From: Branchiostoma floridae
Taxonomy: Eukaryota > Chordata > Leptocardii > Amphioxiformes > Branchiostomatidae
Direction: 5' to 3'
DNA length: 64,000 nucleotides
NCBI RefSeq assembly: GCF_000003815.2
Contig: NC_049995.1
Coordinates: 12,977,712-13,041,711 of the forward strand
The stretch's first letter is position 1. Each line of letters starts with the position of its first letter. Positions 22,301 to 32,625 of the stretch are shown piece by piece. The position numbers and the translations under genes were made by a program. The notes under the pieces are model-generated. The model ran no database searches, had not been told where the DNA came from, and worked only from the letters and a program-made list of their open reading frames with translations.

Positions 22301-25300
22301 GCAGCTTCACTGTCTAGATTTGGCACACAAGTCGGTTAAAAGTTGTGCTGTTCACCAGGCTCAAGGTGCAAGCCTTTGAGCACACCTTCCCTTTAAGCTA
22401 TCCTGTCTGTAGAAACTTAGTGCCAGAAGGACTTTAAGGTAGTACCTTGCTGCTATCAAGACATCAGGACCCGAGTTTGCCAGGAATGTAACCAACAGCA
22501 TGTCTGAGAAACGCCAAAAGCAAGAAACACTGCTTTCAAGTCCTGTACAAACCCAGCCTGCTGTATTTCAGCCCACCAACATCCCAGTGCCAGTATGTGG
22601 ACATGTGACAGACCAGTCTCTTCCATCTGCACCAATCCTAGCAGCAAGGGGCACAGACCATCACCATGGTAACCAATGGCAAGTGGAAAATCAGTCTCAG
22701 AGGATGACATTTGGGGGAAAAGGATCAGCAACAGGACAGTTCAGGTATCCACGTGGTGTTGCAATATCAGATGAAGGGGAGATTTTTGTAGCAGACTATT
22801 GGAACTACAGAATCCAAATCTTCACCCTGCAGGGAAAATTTGACCGACAGTTCCCAACAGTCGTTTCAGGTGAAGAGAAAATGAAACCATCTGATGTGGC
22901 CCTGGACAGGGAGGGGAACCTGTGGGTGGTGGGCAAGACAGGGTCTGCTGAATTTGCTGTGCAGTACAATAAACAGGATATACTTAGGAAGTTTGACCTA
23001 CAGAAGACAATTTGGGGAAGAGGGGTTCTTGTGGACACCAGGAGGAACCACATCCTCATCACACAAACCAAAGGAAAGCCCCCCAACCAGTATGGCGAAT
23101 TACAAGTGTTCAGGCCAGATGGGACACTTGTGACAACTGTGGGTGAACAGCAGGGGATGAAAAATCCATGGTACATCACTGTGGACAGGGAAGGGAACAT
23201 TCTTGTATCGGACTGTGTAAATCACTGTGTCTATGTGTACAATGATGATGGAAGTGAGTTTTTGTTTCTGTTTAGAGGTGAGGAAAGTGGTGAAGGTCAG
23301 CTGATATCGCCCCATGGCATCTGCACAGACAGGGCAGGTAACATCATCGTGGCAGACTATGGAAACAGCCGTGTTGAAATGTTTGACAAGAAAGGCAAAT
23401 TCCTTAAACACATCACTACAGACATGGGAAAGCCACAGGCTGTTGCCATGGGGACAGAGGCACAGCTAGTGGTGACTGATTGGGTGGATGACACAGTCTC
23501 CATATTTCACAGCTACTGAATGTTTTAAAGAACTAAACAGTATGTTAAATGTCAAACAATCAGATTCCCCTTACACGTGTACCTGTATGTATTGTAAGCT
23601 GTAAGCTTTATAACTCTTTGTGGACATTCTGATGAGAAAGAGGCCTTGTTACAGATCCACTTCTGCATAATGCAGGGTGCAAAGAAGTTGTATCCTCTGT
23701 TTTTCTCAGCATAGAAAAGGATCCTTAATTTGGTCTGTATGATCATAATGATTATAGTACTTAGAGCCATTGCCATGGCAACACAGGACATGCTAGTAAC
23801 TAAGTATAGGAGATACTAGTAAGGAGATACTGTAAATGCAGAAACTTTTGCGGTGGATTAATGTTTGCGGTTTTCAAATTTAAAACCGCCGCGAACATTT
23901 TTCCATAACAGTAAGAGACTACAGTGTATGGTGCTACCGTGAAATTAAAACCGCCCCGAAAAGTCCATTTTCCCGCTACTGCGAAATTAAATCTCCGCGA
24001 ACTTAAATGCATTTACAGTAATCTTTTATTCAATGAATTACAAAAAATTGAAATGATTATCATTATTGCAGACTGTTGGGTGTATAATTCCAACTTTTTC
24101 ACAAGTATTTCTGAAATCAATCTTTATGTTAGGTTATGATAATGGTCAACAATATTGATGTCGCTAGAAAGTAAATAGAGACATTCGAGAAGTAATGTAG
24201 TAGTCTATGCAGATGTGGAGATATTTTACAAGGTAGTTGAATTGTTTTCCACAAGTTTGGTAATTTGTTGTTTTTTACTGTCAAATAAAGTAACTAACTG
24301 TAACATGCATTGCACTTGTCATTTTATTTTCCAACAACTTGGAATTTTACAAAGTCAGTACATCTGATTCAACACTCTAATAGTGATATATACCATATAT
24401 AGTACACATTTCTTGAGGCTGAAGATTTATTTTTACAGTAAATTGTTATATTTTGTAAGGCCCTGAAGAATTATAGCTTGAAAAAGACAAATTCAAGGTA
24501 AAACCGTCAGGTTTGACTGTAAACAATGCTCCCCCCCCAACCTAGATAATTCTAAGATATGAGCCGATTGATAACCAGCCTTTGATTCATCAGACTCTGT
24601 AAAAAGGTAAGCCAGGGCTTCATAATTATTCAAAAGCCAGCCCTTCGCATGGTAACTGAACAATATGCTATATACATTTACAAATAATCAAAAGGCATGT
24701 ATAAAGGTGTTCACTGCGCAAAGTACAAGACTTGAAGGTATTTTTTACGATCAACCACGTGGAGATGATTGTTCAAAAGGTACAAGCTATTTGATGAGCA
24801 CTGTAGACCCGACTGTTACTAAGACAGAATAAGGCAAAATGAGGTATAAACCAAAGAGTGTAGGTTTGACAGACATTTCGTTCTACTTAGAGGTCTGTTC
24901 CGGAGGTACGAGCTGTTTGCTAACCAGTCTCCTGCCCTGATGGGACTGAGGGAGCCATTTGTGAAGGGGAGGCAGGAGGAGGGGGATGAGAGTGTGCACA
25001 GCTTCTTCTGTAGGAGGCTGGGGAAACAGGTAAGGTTCTCCATCTGTGACTTATCTGTTTCTAACTATGAGAGAAAACAGGTAAGACTGAAGATTCTAAC
25101 TGTTTCTGAGGGAGCCATTTGTGAAGGGGAGGGAAGAGAAGGGGGACAAGGCTGTGCACAGTTTCTTCTGTAGGAGACTGGGGAAACAGGTGAGGTTCTC
25201 CATCTGTGACTTCCAAAGTTTCTAACTGTGTCTGAGGGAAATATGGAAGGTACTGTCTCTGTGACTCCCAAAGTTTCTAACTGTGTCTGAGCGACATGTT

Positions 25301-28300
25301 TGTGAAGGGAGGGAGGAGGAGGGGGATGAGAGTGTGCACAGCTTCTTCTGTAGGAGGCTGGGGAAACAGGTGAAGCATTACAACATTAGTTTATCTATAT
25401 ATTGGTGAATCTATGCAATCAAAAGTCACCTAGAAGCTTAGATCTTACAACAATCTCTATTGAAGTCCACGGCTTAAGTACAAGTAAGTACATTGTATTT
25501 TAAGTCTTTTACAGAATTCCAAGGACCAACAATTTCTATTGCCATCAACATCAGGGCACAACAGCCATAAGTCAACAGAGATATATGATACATGGGTCAG
25601 AGTTATATGACCTTCAACCCGTTGCTGAGTGTATGTGATCTATGACTAGTTGCTTGTATGTTATATGTTTATGTAGTAAGGTTGTGTTCCTACATGATTG
25701 GTCATTTGAATTCTGAAGAAGGCTGCAGTGAGACAGTTGAATGCACAGTCTTGTGTAAAACTAATTCGTAGTTAAAACTGACTCTGCCCCCTTCCCCAGT
25801 TTACAGACAATGCCATTGACCCGATGGTCCGTGGGATCTACGGCGGCGACTGTCGGCAGCTGAGCGTCCAGGCGCTGTTTCCCAGCATACAACAGGCAGA
25901 GAGGCGGAAGGGGTCCATCACAAGAGGGCTGCTGTTTGGGCCGAAGAAAAAAGGTTTGTGAAGAAAATAATCTCTGACCAATTATGGGTCAGCAAATAAT
26001 CTGGTAACACAGCCCATATTCTTGAGAAATAATCAAGCCAAGAAAAATAAATATCCTGTCAGTCACAATCTAGGTATACATATCTGTTATGAAAATAAGG
26101 TAAGGGCTCTGTCTACTGTACGTTATATGTTACATATTACATGTTCTTGAATTGGTACTGATTCTACATTCTACAAAAAAAATAGCCAGGGAATTCCTGC
26201 ATGTCTGTGGTCTTCAGAAACAAATGTCCACAATTTTTACAAAAAAAATAGGCTTATATGAAATATACAATAGTTTCACATGAATTGGATTTGGATATGT
26301 CCATGGTGCTGATTCAAAAATCTACTAAAGAAACAATGGAAATTTAGGAAAGGTAGCCACACAGATTGTGTTCTGTAGAATAACCATAATTTATTGATAC
26401 AAAAATAATAATAATTCATTGATGGGAGTATCAAATGCATGAACGTTTCTCTGTGACTGAACCTGTCCTTGGTGCTGATTCCATTATCTACCAAGGAAAC
26501 AGATAGGATAAAGGAAAGGAGATGCCACAGGCTTAGTCATTTGTAAACCCAATCTGTAGATGGACTATAGACAATATACATGTACAACAATTTCTCGCTA
26601 ATAATCTTATTAATTGGACTTGTCCTTGGTGCTGATTTTCTGTCTAGTTCAAACTAAAATCAATGGAATATTGTCATTAAGATACAGTCCCATGATTGAT
26701 AATCTGATCTTCTCTCTGACTATATCTGTCTACAGAAACACTTTTCAATCTGTCCAAAAGATAGATACATGTAGGTCTATATGAAATATACAATGGTTTC
26801 ACAGGGATTGGACATGTCCTTAGTGCTGATTCCACAATCTACTAGAAATTAATCAGAAAATGTAGGCAGGCTGTATTCTGTAGAACCCAGAAGCTGTACA
26901 CAGGACTAAATAACAAATGTGCAACCGTTCCAGAGTGATTGGACCTGTCCTTGGTGCTGAATTTCTTCTTCCTAAACATCTATAGACATTTCTGTCTTTG
27001 GAACATTCCCTTCATAGGTAACAAGATCTCTTCTTGCACCTACGTACAGAATCACCCCTTAAGGTAGACAGTGAGCTCCTTAAGAAGGCAAGGCAGGAGA
27101 GATGGGCCCTGTGGTCGCTGAAGGACGGTCTTGAGGCACTGTCTAACTCCTTACAGGAATACCTGATGAAAAGTGGGGTGGAACTTCTTACAGACAGGAG
27201 GGTGGAGACGCTGGAGTTTGACACAACCAACCAGGTGGTACAGGTGAGGAAGAGGTAGTAAAGAATGTTTGTTGTTTGGCATTTTCTGGCACTCCTCAAG
27301 TCATCAATCCAGATTTACACCTTTGGTACACTGAAAAACGAACTAACTTCCAGAAAAAGCAAGGGACTTTTGCAACAGCTGGAAAGTTTTGAATTTTGTT
27401 GAGGTGCAGTACGCGCTTAAACAATAATGCATTGGTCAATAAAGGTTAGAATTAGAAGATTTTCAAAAAAGCAGTTTATTCAACCAACTGGATATGATTC
27501 CAGAATCATATCCAGTTGCTTAAGTTGCTGCTTTTAAGAATATAATAATGTATTAGAACTGGTGGTAGCTATAGTGTGCTTTGCTGTATCAACACACACA
27601 CCCTTCCTGCCCAGGTGAACACCCTTGATGAACAGCTGCAGGTGAACCATGTCATATCTGCAGTGCCAAGTCAATGTGAGTACTGTTGTTGTTTATTGTC
27701 TATTTCTTAATTATAGTCAATGCTCAGAAATGCTATATACATGAAAGACAATGCCAGTTTATTTTGTTGGCTCTTGCACATTTTAAGGTAAGAATAAAGC
27801 ATGTCAGTTCAAGATGAAAAGAAATTATGTTCGATTGGACACTTCACAGTGCCCAGTGACACATCGGTCAGTAAGGTTTCTTGCTGTTTCTATGTTGCTA
27901 GGCTGTGGGAATGCGAGAAATTGATTGAATTCTATTATTAAACTGAACTTCAAGCTTTTTTTTTCTAGATATATCCTCATGTCTCACCAAACATTTTGAT
28001 TGGCTAAGTTCAAGACTGCATTTTAACCATAAACTCAACATTTTCCCCAGGTTTGTCTCAGATGTTTGCTGGTAATCATCCCATTCTATCTGAAAACCTG
28101 AGCGTGAATCCGTCCGCCACGATCGGCTTGGTCAACCTGGAGTTCTCAGGATCTGTGCTGCCCTCTGAGGTACGTGTGTTTGGGGGCTGGGGGTGTAGCT
28201 AGTGACGAAACATCATTAATGATGCGTCAGCTCTGTGAATGATTCAGTTTTAATGTTTAGGACCCTTAGCTTTCCACTGGATGGAGGCTGGATGGGGGTA

Positions 28301-30235
28301 TAAGTATGGAAGTCACAATGGTTTTAGGTCAGTTTCAGTTTTATTTTTGTTTCATCGAGTGCTGTTTTCTTAGCTTGTAAAGCTTGAAAAGTTATTTTCC
28401 TTTTAAAGTAAGTCTTACAGGATCCTTATCTGTCCTTAAAACTTTGGTGTCATTAAGAGATTTGGAGAAGACGTCTTAAGTCTTAAGAAACTCTTACAGA
28501 TTCCTTGTCTGTCTTTAAGGGATTTGGTTACCTGGTGCCATCAGGACAGCCAGAGAGGATTCTGGGAGCTGTGTTTGACTCCTCCATCTTCCCACAGCAC
28601 AACCGTCCCAACAGCGCCACCACGAGGCTTACGGTAGGTACTGCAGGGGAGGGGCATTTGCATGATGTACAGTACTACTAAATCAACAGTATACAAAAAG
28701 GCAGATATGCCTAAAAAACAGTACAAAATCCAGAATGATGTGTTACAATGATGTAGGTGAGGCATACGGGGTAAGGTAAAAGTTACTCATCGACGTGGAT
28801 GAAAATATTGTCAGTATTTCAGATAGCATGAAAGGTAGTGGATGCTATCTGATAGATTTTTAATTTAGAGCAGAATTTTTTTACATTTGTCCATTTTCAA
28901 ATTTCATGTAGTTGCTGGAGTTATGTAGTTTTCTGACAAAGCTGGCAGAAATATGATCGAGATGTGCTACGATGGAAAAGTTCAGTAAGCCCTGATTAGT
29001 CCATTCCCTTCACATCATTCTTATCATGAACCTCAGGCCATGTGCGATAACTATGATCTCCTGTTTGCTGAACATTCAAGTCCAAGTGTATTACCAAGTT
29101 CAAGTTTATATTTGTTGTCAAGCTCATGTTTATAGCCAAGTTTAAGCACATGTTTATTGATAAGCTTTCTTATCCCCTAGGTGATGATGGGAGGTACCTG
29201 GTTTTGTGAGCAGTTCGGCGACCCTAACGAGGTCGACACATCCCTTCTCCTGGACGTTGCCTTGGAAACCATGAGCCGACACCTAAACATCACGTCCAGC
29301 CCGCTGCGGTCTTTCACTACTATTCAGAAGGTTGGGATTTATTGTTGAACTCTTTGAACAATACAGTATTAGTACCATAATTATAGGCACAGCTGTAGGG
29401 ATGTTTCATTTATTCACTCATTCATGCCCCTATTGTTTCATTCATTTATTCATACATCCATTCATTCATTTATTGATGCATTCTTTTTACTCATTCATCC
29501 ATTCACTTATTGACATAATTATTGGTTCACTCATTCCTGCATTCATTCATACAGTCTGTCATTCTTTTTTTATCTGTTCTATGCAGTTTATATACTGAGT
29601 ATTACTAAGTGTTAGTGCAAAATTCAGTTTCAAGAAAACAAAACCATACTCATATGATTAAAGAGAGAAACTTTAATGCCTGACAATACCAGGGAAAAGC
29701 AATGACTAATCACGATTAGAATCAACCAAAGAAATAGAAGATTTTGAAAGTTGTATATTAAATACACTATAACTTAAATTACGCTTACCCTTATATCACA
29801 CTACTTATGTTTCCATTACAGGATTGTATACCACAGTACACACTTGGACACACGGACAGATTAGGTAAGGTGGCCAGGAATATTTTTGAGATTCTCAGAA
29901 TGAAATCTGAGAGGTGTGGGCAACAGGATTAGTATGTCCACAAGGCCAACACCTCCTGAGTACAGTTAAAAACAAAATTATATTTGAAAATCATAAATAT
30001 TTCTTATTGAATCACAATTTTTCAGACTTTTAGCCATTCTGATACATGCATAAGTTTTATACAGGTTTGCATTTGCTTGTGTTTATCCACAGAACAAATG
30101 GAGTCATACATAGCAGAGAAGAGACTACCGCTGAGCCTGGTCGGTTGCTCGTACCGAGGGGTTGGGGTGAACGACTGCGTACTTGATGCCAGAAAAGCTG
30201 TTACAAACTTGTTGAAGACTCATGAAAGAGACTGA
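16381..30235 (+). CDS. ppox: Protoporphyrinogen oxidase (12 coding exons, complete)
   Basis: FAD enzyme of the mitochondrial inner membrane that oxidises protoporphyrinogen IX to protoporphyrin IX, the penultimate step of haem synthesis. Coding exons are 16381-16467, 19613-19747, 20112-20227, 24891-25029, 25800-25953, 27050-27243, 27615-27675, 28051-28169, 28520-28633, 29181-29330, 29822-29864 and 30093-30235. All are GT-AG, every phase matches, and they give 484 residues against 477 in man. The N-terminus AVIGGGISGLSAAYYLS is the dinucleotide-binding fold. GGWLQSTR, FEHGPRSLR, WSLKDGLEAL, HVISAVPS, GFGYLVPSG, CIPQYTLGH and the C-terminal GVGVNDCVLDARKAV are family motifs. The ATG sits right at an acceptor, so a non-coding first exon is expected upstream. 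Exon 4 is followed by two degenerate partial copies of itself. Introns carry a LINE, an NHL ORF and a MITE. Confidence 0.96.
16760..17041 (-). pseudogene. Truncated LINE ORF2, N-terminal endonuclease fragment
   Basis: About 93 residues starting MVLPKLSICSYNCNGM match the start of an L1/Tx1 apurinic endonuclease. The catalytic Glu is in YCIQETHS. The frame then ends, and the catalytic Asp/His half and the whole reverse transcriptase are absent. Not functional. Confidence 0.8.
18119..19087 (-). CDS. LINE ORF1 protein (coiled coil, RRM-like, C-terminal domain)
   Basis: RNA-binding chaperone-like protein of an L1-type retrotransposon, which coats element RNA in the cytoplasm. Up to 322 residues; the start may instead be the internal Met of MKKRNRTSTGS near 19005. 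In order: a basic low-complexity N-terminus, a heptad-rich coiled coil from about residue 75 to 170 (TLDTKVEGLTTDVSTLRGRV and following), an RRM-like part with ADVIIRGIPY, and a C-terminal part with PPLLVRFVSFHDKDRVL and GSKFVVHEHLP, typical of L1 ORF1p. The frame is uninterrupted, which suggests a recent insertion. It lies within the LINE at 16490-19155, antisense to ppox. Confidence 0.85.
   Translation of the reverse strand: MSVPQNSSDCLHTSITAALLPIDFAWLMKKRNRTSTGSSTEGKSPSQKNPPPKTPKMATSRSDAGSEKVTMTSLSPELQTLAQLILAQVQKQQETVLAEFNAVGEKLSAQIRTLDTKVEGLTTDVSTLRGRVRELESAAELQESEVQRLNEALQEERRERVKAILLTERYSMKADVIIRGIPYRKEEDCGQVFADFLTNELGFDVTLDMPTVAIHRLAKPSFTRPNPPLLVRFVSFHDKDRVLQAGRKIRGSKFVVHEHLPPALQAARSKLIPERNTEIDKAKNSNTKVSVSIWVPPKSTFAVLMVDRKERKRVDAVDCVLK
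20228..22499. other. ppox intron 3, left part, no gene seen
   Basis: AT-rich intron with scattered short repeats, for example the doubled taagacggt block near 20936-20970 and aaaaagcgtaccg blocks near 21729 and 21963, which look like eroded mobile elements I could not delimit. No supported coding exon. Confidence 0.4.
22500..23519 (+). CDS. NHL-repeat beta-propeller protein (TRIM2/3-like propeller), single exon
   Basis: 339 residues in one exon, nested on the same strand inside ppox intron 3. After a 60-residue disordered N-terminus (MSEKRQKQETLLSS and following), NHL blades repeat the pattern GQFRYPRGVAISDEGEIFVAD, MKPSDVALDREGNLWVV, MKNPWYITVDREGNILVSD, GQLISPHGICTDRAGNIIVAD and MGKPQAVAMGTEAQLVVTD. 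This gives about six blades, as in TRIM-NHL proteins, where the propeller binds RNA or protein. There is no RING, B-box or coiled coil, so it is a stand-alone propeller or the last exon of a longer gene. An in-frame TAG about 60 bp upstream supports the given start if unspliced. AATAAA at 24284 is a candidate poly(A) signal. The lack of introns suggests a retrocopy origin. Confidence 0.8.
   Translation: MSEKRQKQETLLSSPVQTQPAVFQPTNIPVPVCGHVTDQSLPSAPILAARGTDHHHGNQWQVENQSQRMTFGGKGSATGQFRYPRGVAISDEGEIFVADYWNYRIQIFTLQGKFDRQFPTVVSGEEKMKPSDVALDREGNLWVVGKTGSAEFAVQYNKQDILRKFDLQKTIWGRGVLVDTRRNHILITQTKGKPPNQYGELQVFRPDGTLVTTVGEQQGMKNPWYITVDREGNILVSDCVNHCVYVYNDDGSEFLFLFRGEESGEGQLISPHGICTDRAGNIIVADYGNSRVEMFDKKGKFLKHITTDMGKPQAVAMGTEAQLVVTDWVDDTVSIFHSY
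23828..24020. mobile_element. Mariner-like MITE with TA target duplication
   Basis: Perfect 13-bp inverted ends TACTGTAAATGCA / TGCATTTACAGTA, where the outer TA is the likely target duplication, enclose 170 bp rich in CCGC blocks. It lies in the 3' flank of the NHL ORF. A half copy is at 3152-3243. Confidence 0.75.
24284..24289 (+). promoter_or_regulatory. Candidate poly(A) signal of the nested NHL gene
   Basis: AATAAA about 765 bp past the NHL stop codon. It is followed by T/GT-rich sequence, as expected for a cleavage region. It lies inside ppox intron 3. Confidence 0.45.
25030..25379 (+). pseudogene. Two degenerate tandem copies of ppox exon 4 (3' half)
   Basis: The 3' half of ppox exon 4 plus its donor recurs at about 25106-25189 and 25288-25369. 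Copy 2 still reads in frame through LREPFVKGR and VHSFFCRRLGKQ-like codons and ends in gtgagg. Copy 3 has lost one base in its G/A-rich run and is frameshifted, but keeps a gtgaag donor. Both are preceded by ttctgag or tctgag, which could act as weak acceptors. Probably intronic relics of a local triplication. Confidence 0.8.
26270..26970. repeat. Degenerate 130-195-bp tandem repeat in ppox intron 5
   Basis: The core ttggacntgtccttggtgctgatt recurs at about 26283, 26455, 26614, 26808 and 26937, with further shared flanking text (ctgtagaa, atctacta). Eroded minisatellite. Confidence 0.75.
29398..29575. repeat. Degenerate ATTC tetranucleotide repeat
   Basis: Impure ATTCATTC tract in ppox intron 10, producing a spurious His/Phe/Ile-rich open frame. 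Confidence 0.85.
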
Positions 30236-31280
30236 GTAAAGATTACAGAAATCTCAATTGACAAAACAAAAGTATAGCAATTTTTGTAAGATCTTTAACT
30301 GTGCACACGCACACATGGATGTAGGTTTGGATGGAACTATCCAATATCTGGGACCGTGTTCCGGACCCTAGTGTAAAATGTTATTTTTTTTCCAAAAGAT
30401 AGTTTTACAGAATAATGATAGTCAAGAGTTATTGAAACTCTATGTCAAAACTATATAGTTATAGATCTGATGTACAAATATTTCTTTACTTCCTTAAGTT
30501 GAATTTATCACAATCACAATGTAAAAGAAGGGCAAAACAAGCGTCAAAATTTTTTTGCCAAAAGAAAATTTACAGAGTTATTGAGACTTGATGTCAAGGA
30601 CAAGTGACAACTTTGATATAAAGACTACAACATTCAAATACTTCTCACTTTGAATGAACTAAACTCATGTCGAAAAGAACTTAGCAAACATGCAAGTCAG
30701 ATGCATTTTTATATAGCTTTAAGTTTGTCTTAGCATTTTAACTTAAAGACATTGGTGTCTATTATTCTTGCAGTAGATTTAAAGTAACTTGCCACAAAAT
30801 GTACAACATAAAGTTTGGCTTAGAGTCTTCTCAACTACAAAGTTATAGTGCATTATTTCTTTACTTTCTTAAGTTGAATTTATCACAATCACAACGTAAA
30901 ATGAGAACAAAACAGGTGCATAATACTAAGTTCCTCCCCGCAGACACACTTAAGACAACGTTAACAATTCCATAAAATCTTAGCACGTTTAACTTAGCAC
31001 TGATGTCTATTATTTTTTTCAGTCTGACCTGAAGTTTTCACAACTACATAGTTAAAGAGTTACATTATTGCTTTACTTTTATCACAATTACAATGTAAAA
31101 GGAGGGCAAAACAGGTGCATATTTTCCTTTACAAGTTGCCTCCTCCTCTCTACCACAGGCACACTTAAGAAAACATCAACAATTCTGTAAAAATCAACCA
31201 TGTTTACAAATAAACAATGCTAGAAATATTACATTAAAAGGATAATCCATATAGAATACAACACAGTATATTCCTTATGA
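30236..31280. other. ppox 3' flank with direct repeats, no gene
   Basis: AT-rich region. A block containing ttgaatttatcacaatcac and aatgtaaaa, followed by ggcaaaaca-like text, recurs near 30495, 30872 and 31078, giving an imperfect 200-380-bp direct repeat. The ppox poly(A) site must lie here but no signal stands out close to the stop codon. Confidence 0.5.
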
Positions 31281-31284
31281 CCAG

Positions 31285-31570
31285 AGGTACTGACCGGACC
31301 ACAGGTCGTATCACCCTGAAGAGTGTGGTGGGCTCTTTAACGTGCTTGAGGTGTGGCTCTCTTCAAACACAGGACCTCCATTTAACGTCCTATCCGAGGG
31401 ACGGACCTAACCGAAGCTAGGTACTCATTTTCACCCGAGTGAAGTGAGGAAAGTCGTGTTAAGTGCCTTTCCCAAGGGCACAACATCGGGACAAATCAGC
31501 AGTTTCGAACCCATTACCTCTGGGGTCTGGGTTACACACCGATTACGTCACACGACGCCACACAAGGTCC
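31285..31570 (-). mobile_element. Dispersed SINE-like repeat with tRNA-type B box
   Basis: Contains the tract agtgcctttcccaagggcac and, on the minus strand, a ggttcgaaact B-box-like sequence next to aacccagaccccagaggt. I recall this combination from dispersed repeats of many marine invertebrates. Boundaries are not resolved. Confidence 0.4.
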
Positions 31571-32024
31571 GGGTAATGGGAGATTTGGATTGTATTATGA
31601 TTCATTCTATCCATCTTGATTTTTTGGCAGACATTTTACAAATTGCAGGCAGGTGGGTATTACAAGCCCTGTATGTTTTTGGTGGGTTATTTAGAAAACG
31701 GTATTGCTTATCTGAAACATTTGCACCCTGGTCTGAACCCAGAGACTGAATACAGTCATTTCCTCCTCGGTCACACTTCTTGGTTAACCTGTTGCCGAAT
31801 TTCTATTTTTTTGAAGAAGTCATAACACAGAATCATGGACTAAATATCACAATTGTGTATGGAATTTTTTCTACCAGCCCTCAGTTTTCACCTTTACCTC
31901 TTCCTGATTTTTTTTTTTCATTTTCAAAATTTACAGTTAAAAAAAATAATAATCGGTGTGACCAGAAGCAGCGCCGTTTTGGAGAGAAAAAAAAGAAAAG
32001 GCACATATTTATAACGATTGTCTC

Positions 32025-32310
32025 TGTTTTGTTGTCAAAGTCAAAGACCTTCCTGCACCAGATGGTGCATATGGCGGCGCCCATCTTCGTTTCTGTAGCC
32101 CTGGGTCACACAACTTTTTTAATCACTACAGCAAGGGGCTTATCGACTGGTAGTGGTGTGTGATCAACTTCCATACTCTTTCTCGAATACTGAGTGCTAA
32201 GCATAGAAAGTTGTATGTACCATTTTAAAGCCTTTTGGTATGACTCGGCCGGGGATCAAACTCACGACCTACTGAATGCACGGCGAACATTCTACCCACT
32301 TGGCAATTTT
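32025..32310 (-). mobile_element. tRNA-derived SINE
   Basis: Read on the minus strand it starts with a tRNA-like head (tgccaagtgggtagaatg as A-box region, gtgagtttgatcccc as B-box region; 32305-32239). It continues through a unique body and ends with a short CTTTGA-type repeat tail (tttgactttgac) near 32035. This is the usual layout of a Pol III SINE. Confidence 0.6.
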
Positions 32311-32625
32311 ACTCTGTTTAGTAGCTGAACGGCGCTTGCAATGCTATATAGTGGGGATTCCACAGAAGCAAGGTTGTCCAAACATTTAATAAATTTTAAA
32401 AGTAAATGTTTTTTCATACGAATGGTCTGTGATCTCTATGTTTTTCCATTCATCACCAAGACCATGTTGATTTGATTATATGGATGACATGCGCATACAT
32501 TAATTTTCAGCGGTTTCCAAAAAAGTTTTCAAGCAAACTGTAAATCGTGCAAAGTGATGGAGGGCAACTTTTTTTGGGCCAAACTCTTTTTTTTCACGAT
32601 GTTTCCACATTTGGATACAAGGAAT

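Noticed and set aside
31444-31749. Plus-strand ORF past ppox
   Set aside because: Lies across a SINE-like repeat; no splice signals or homology.
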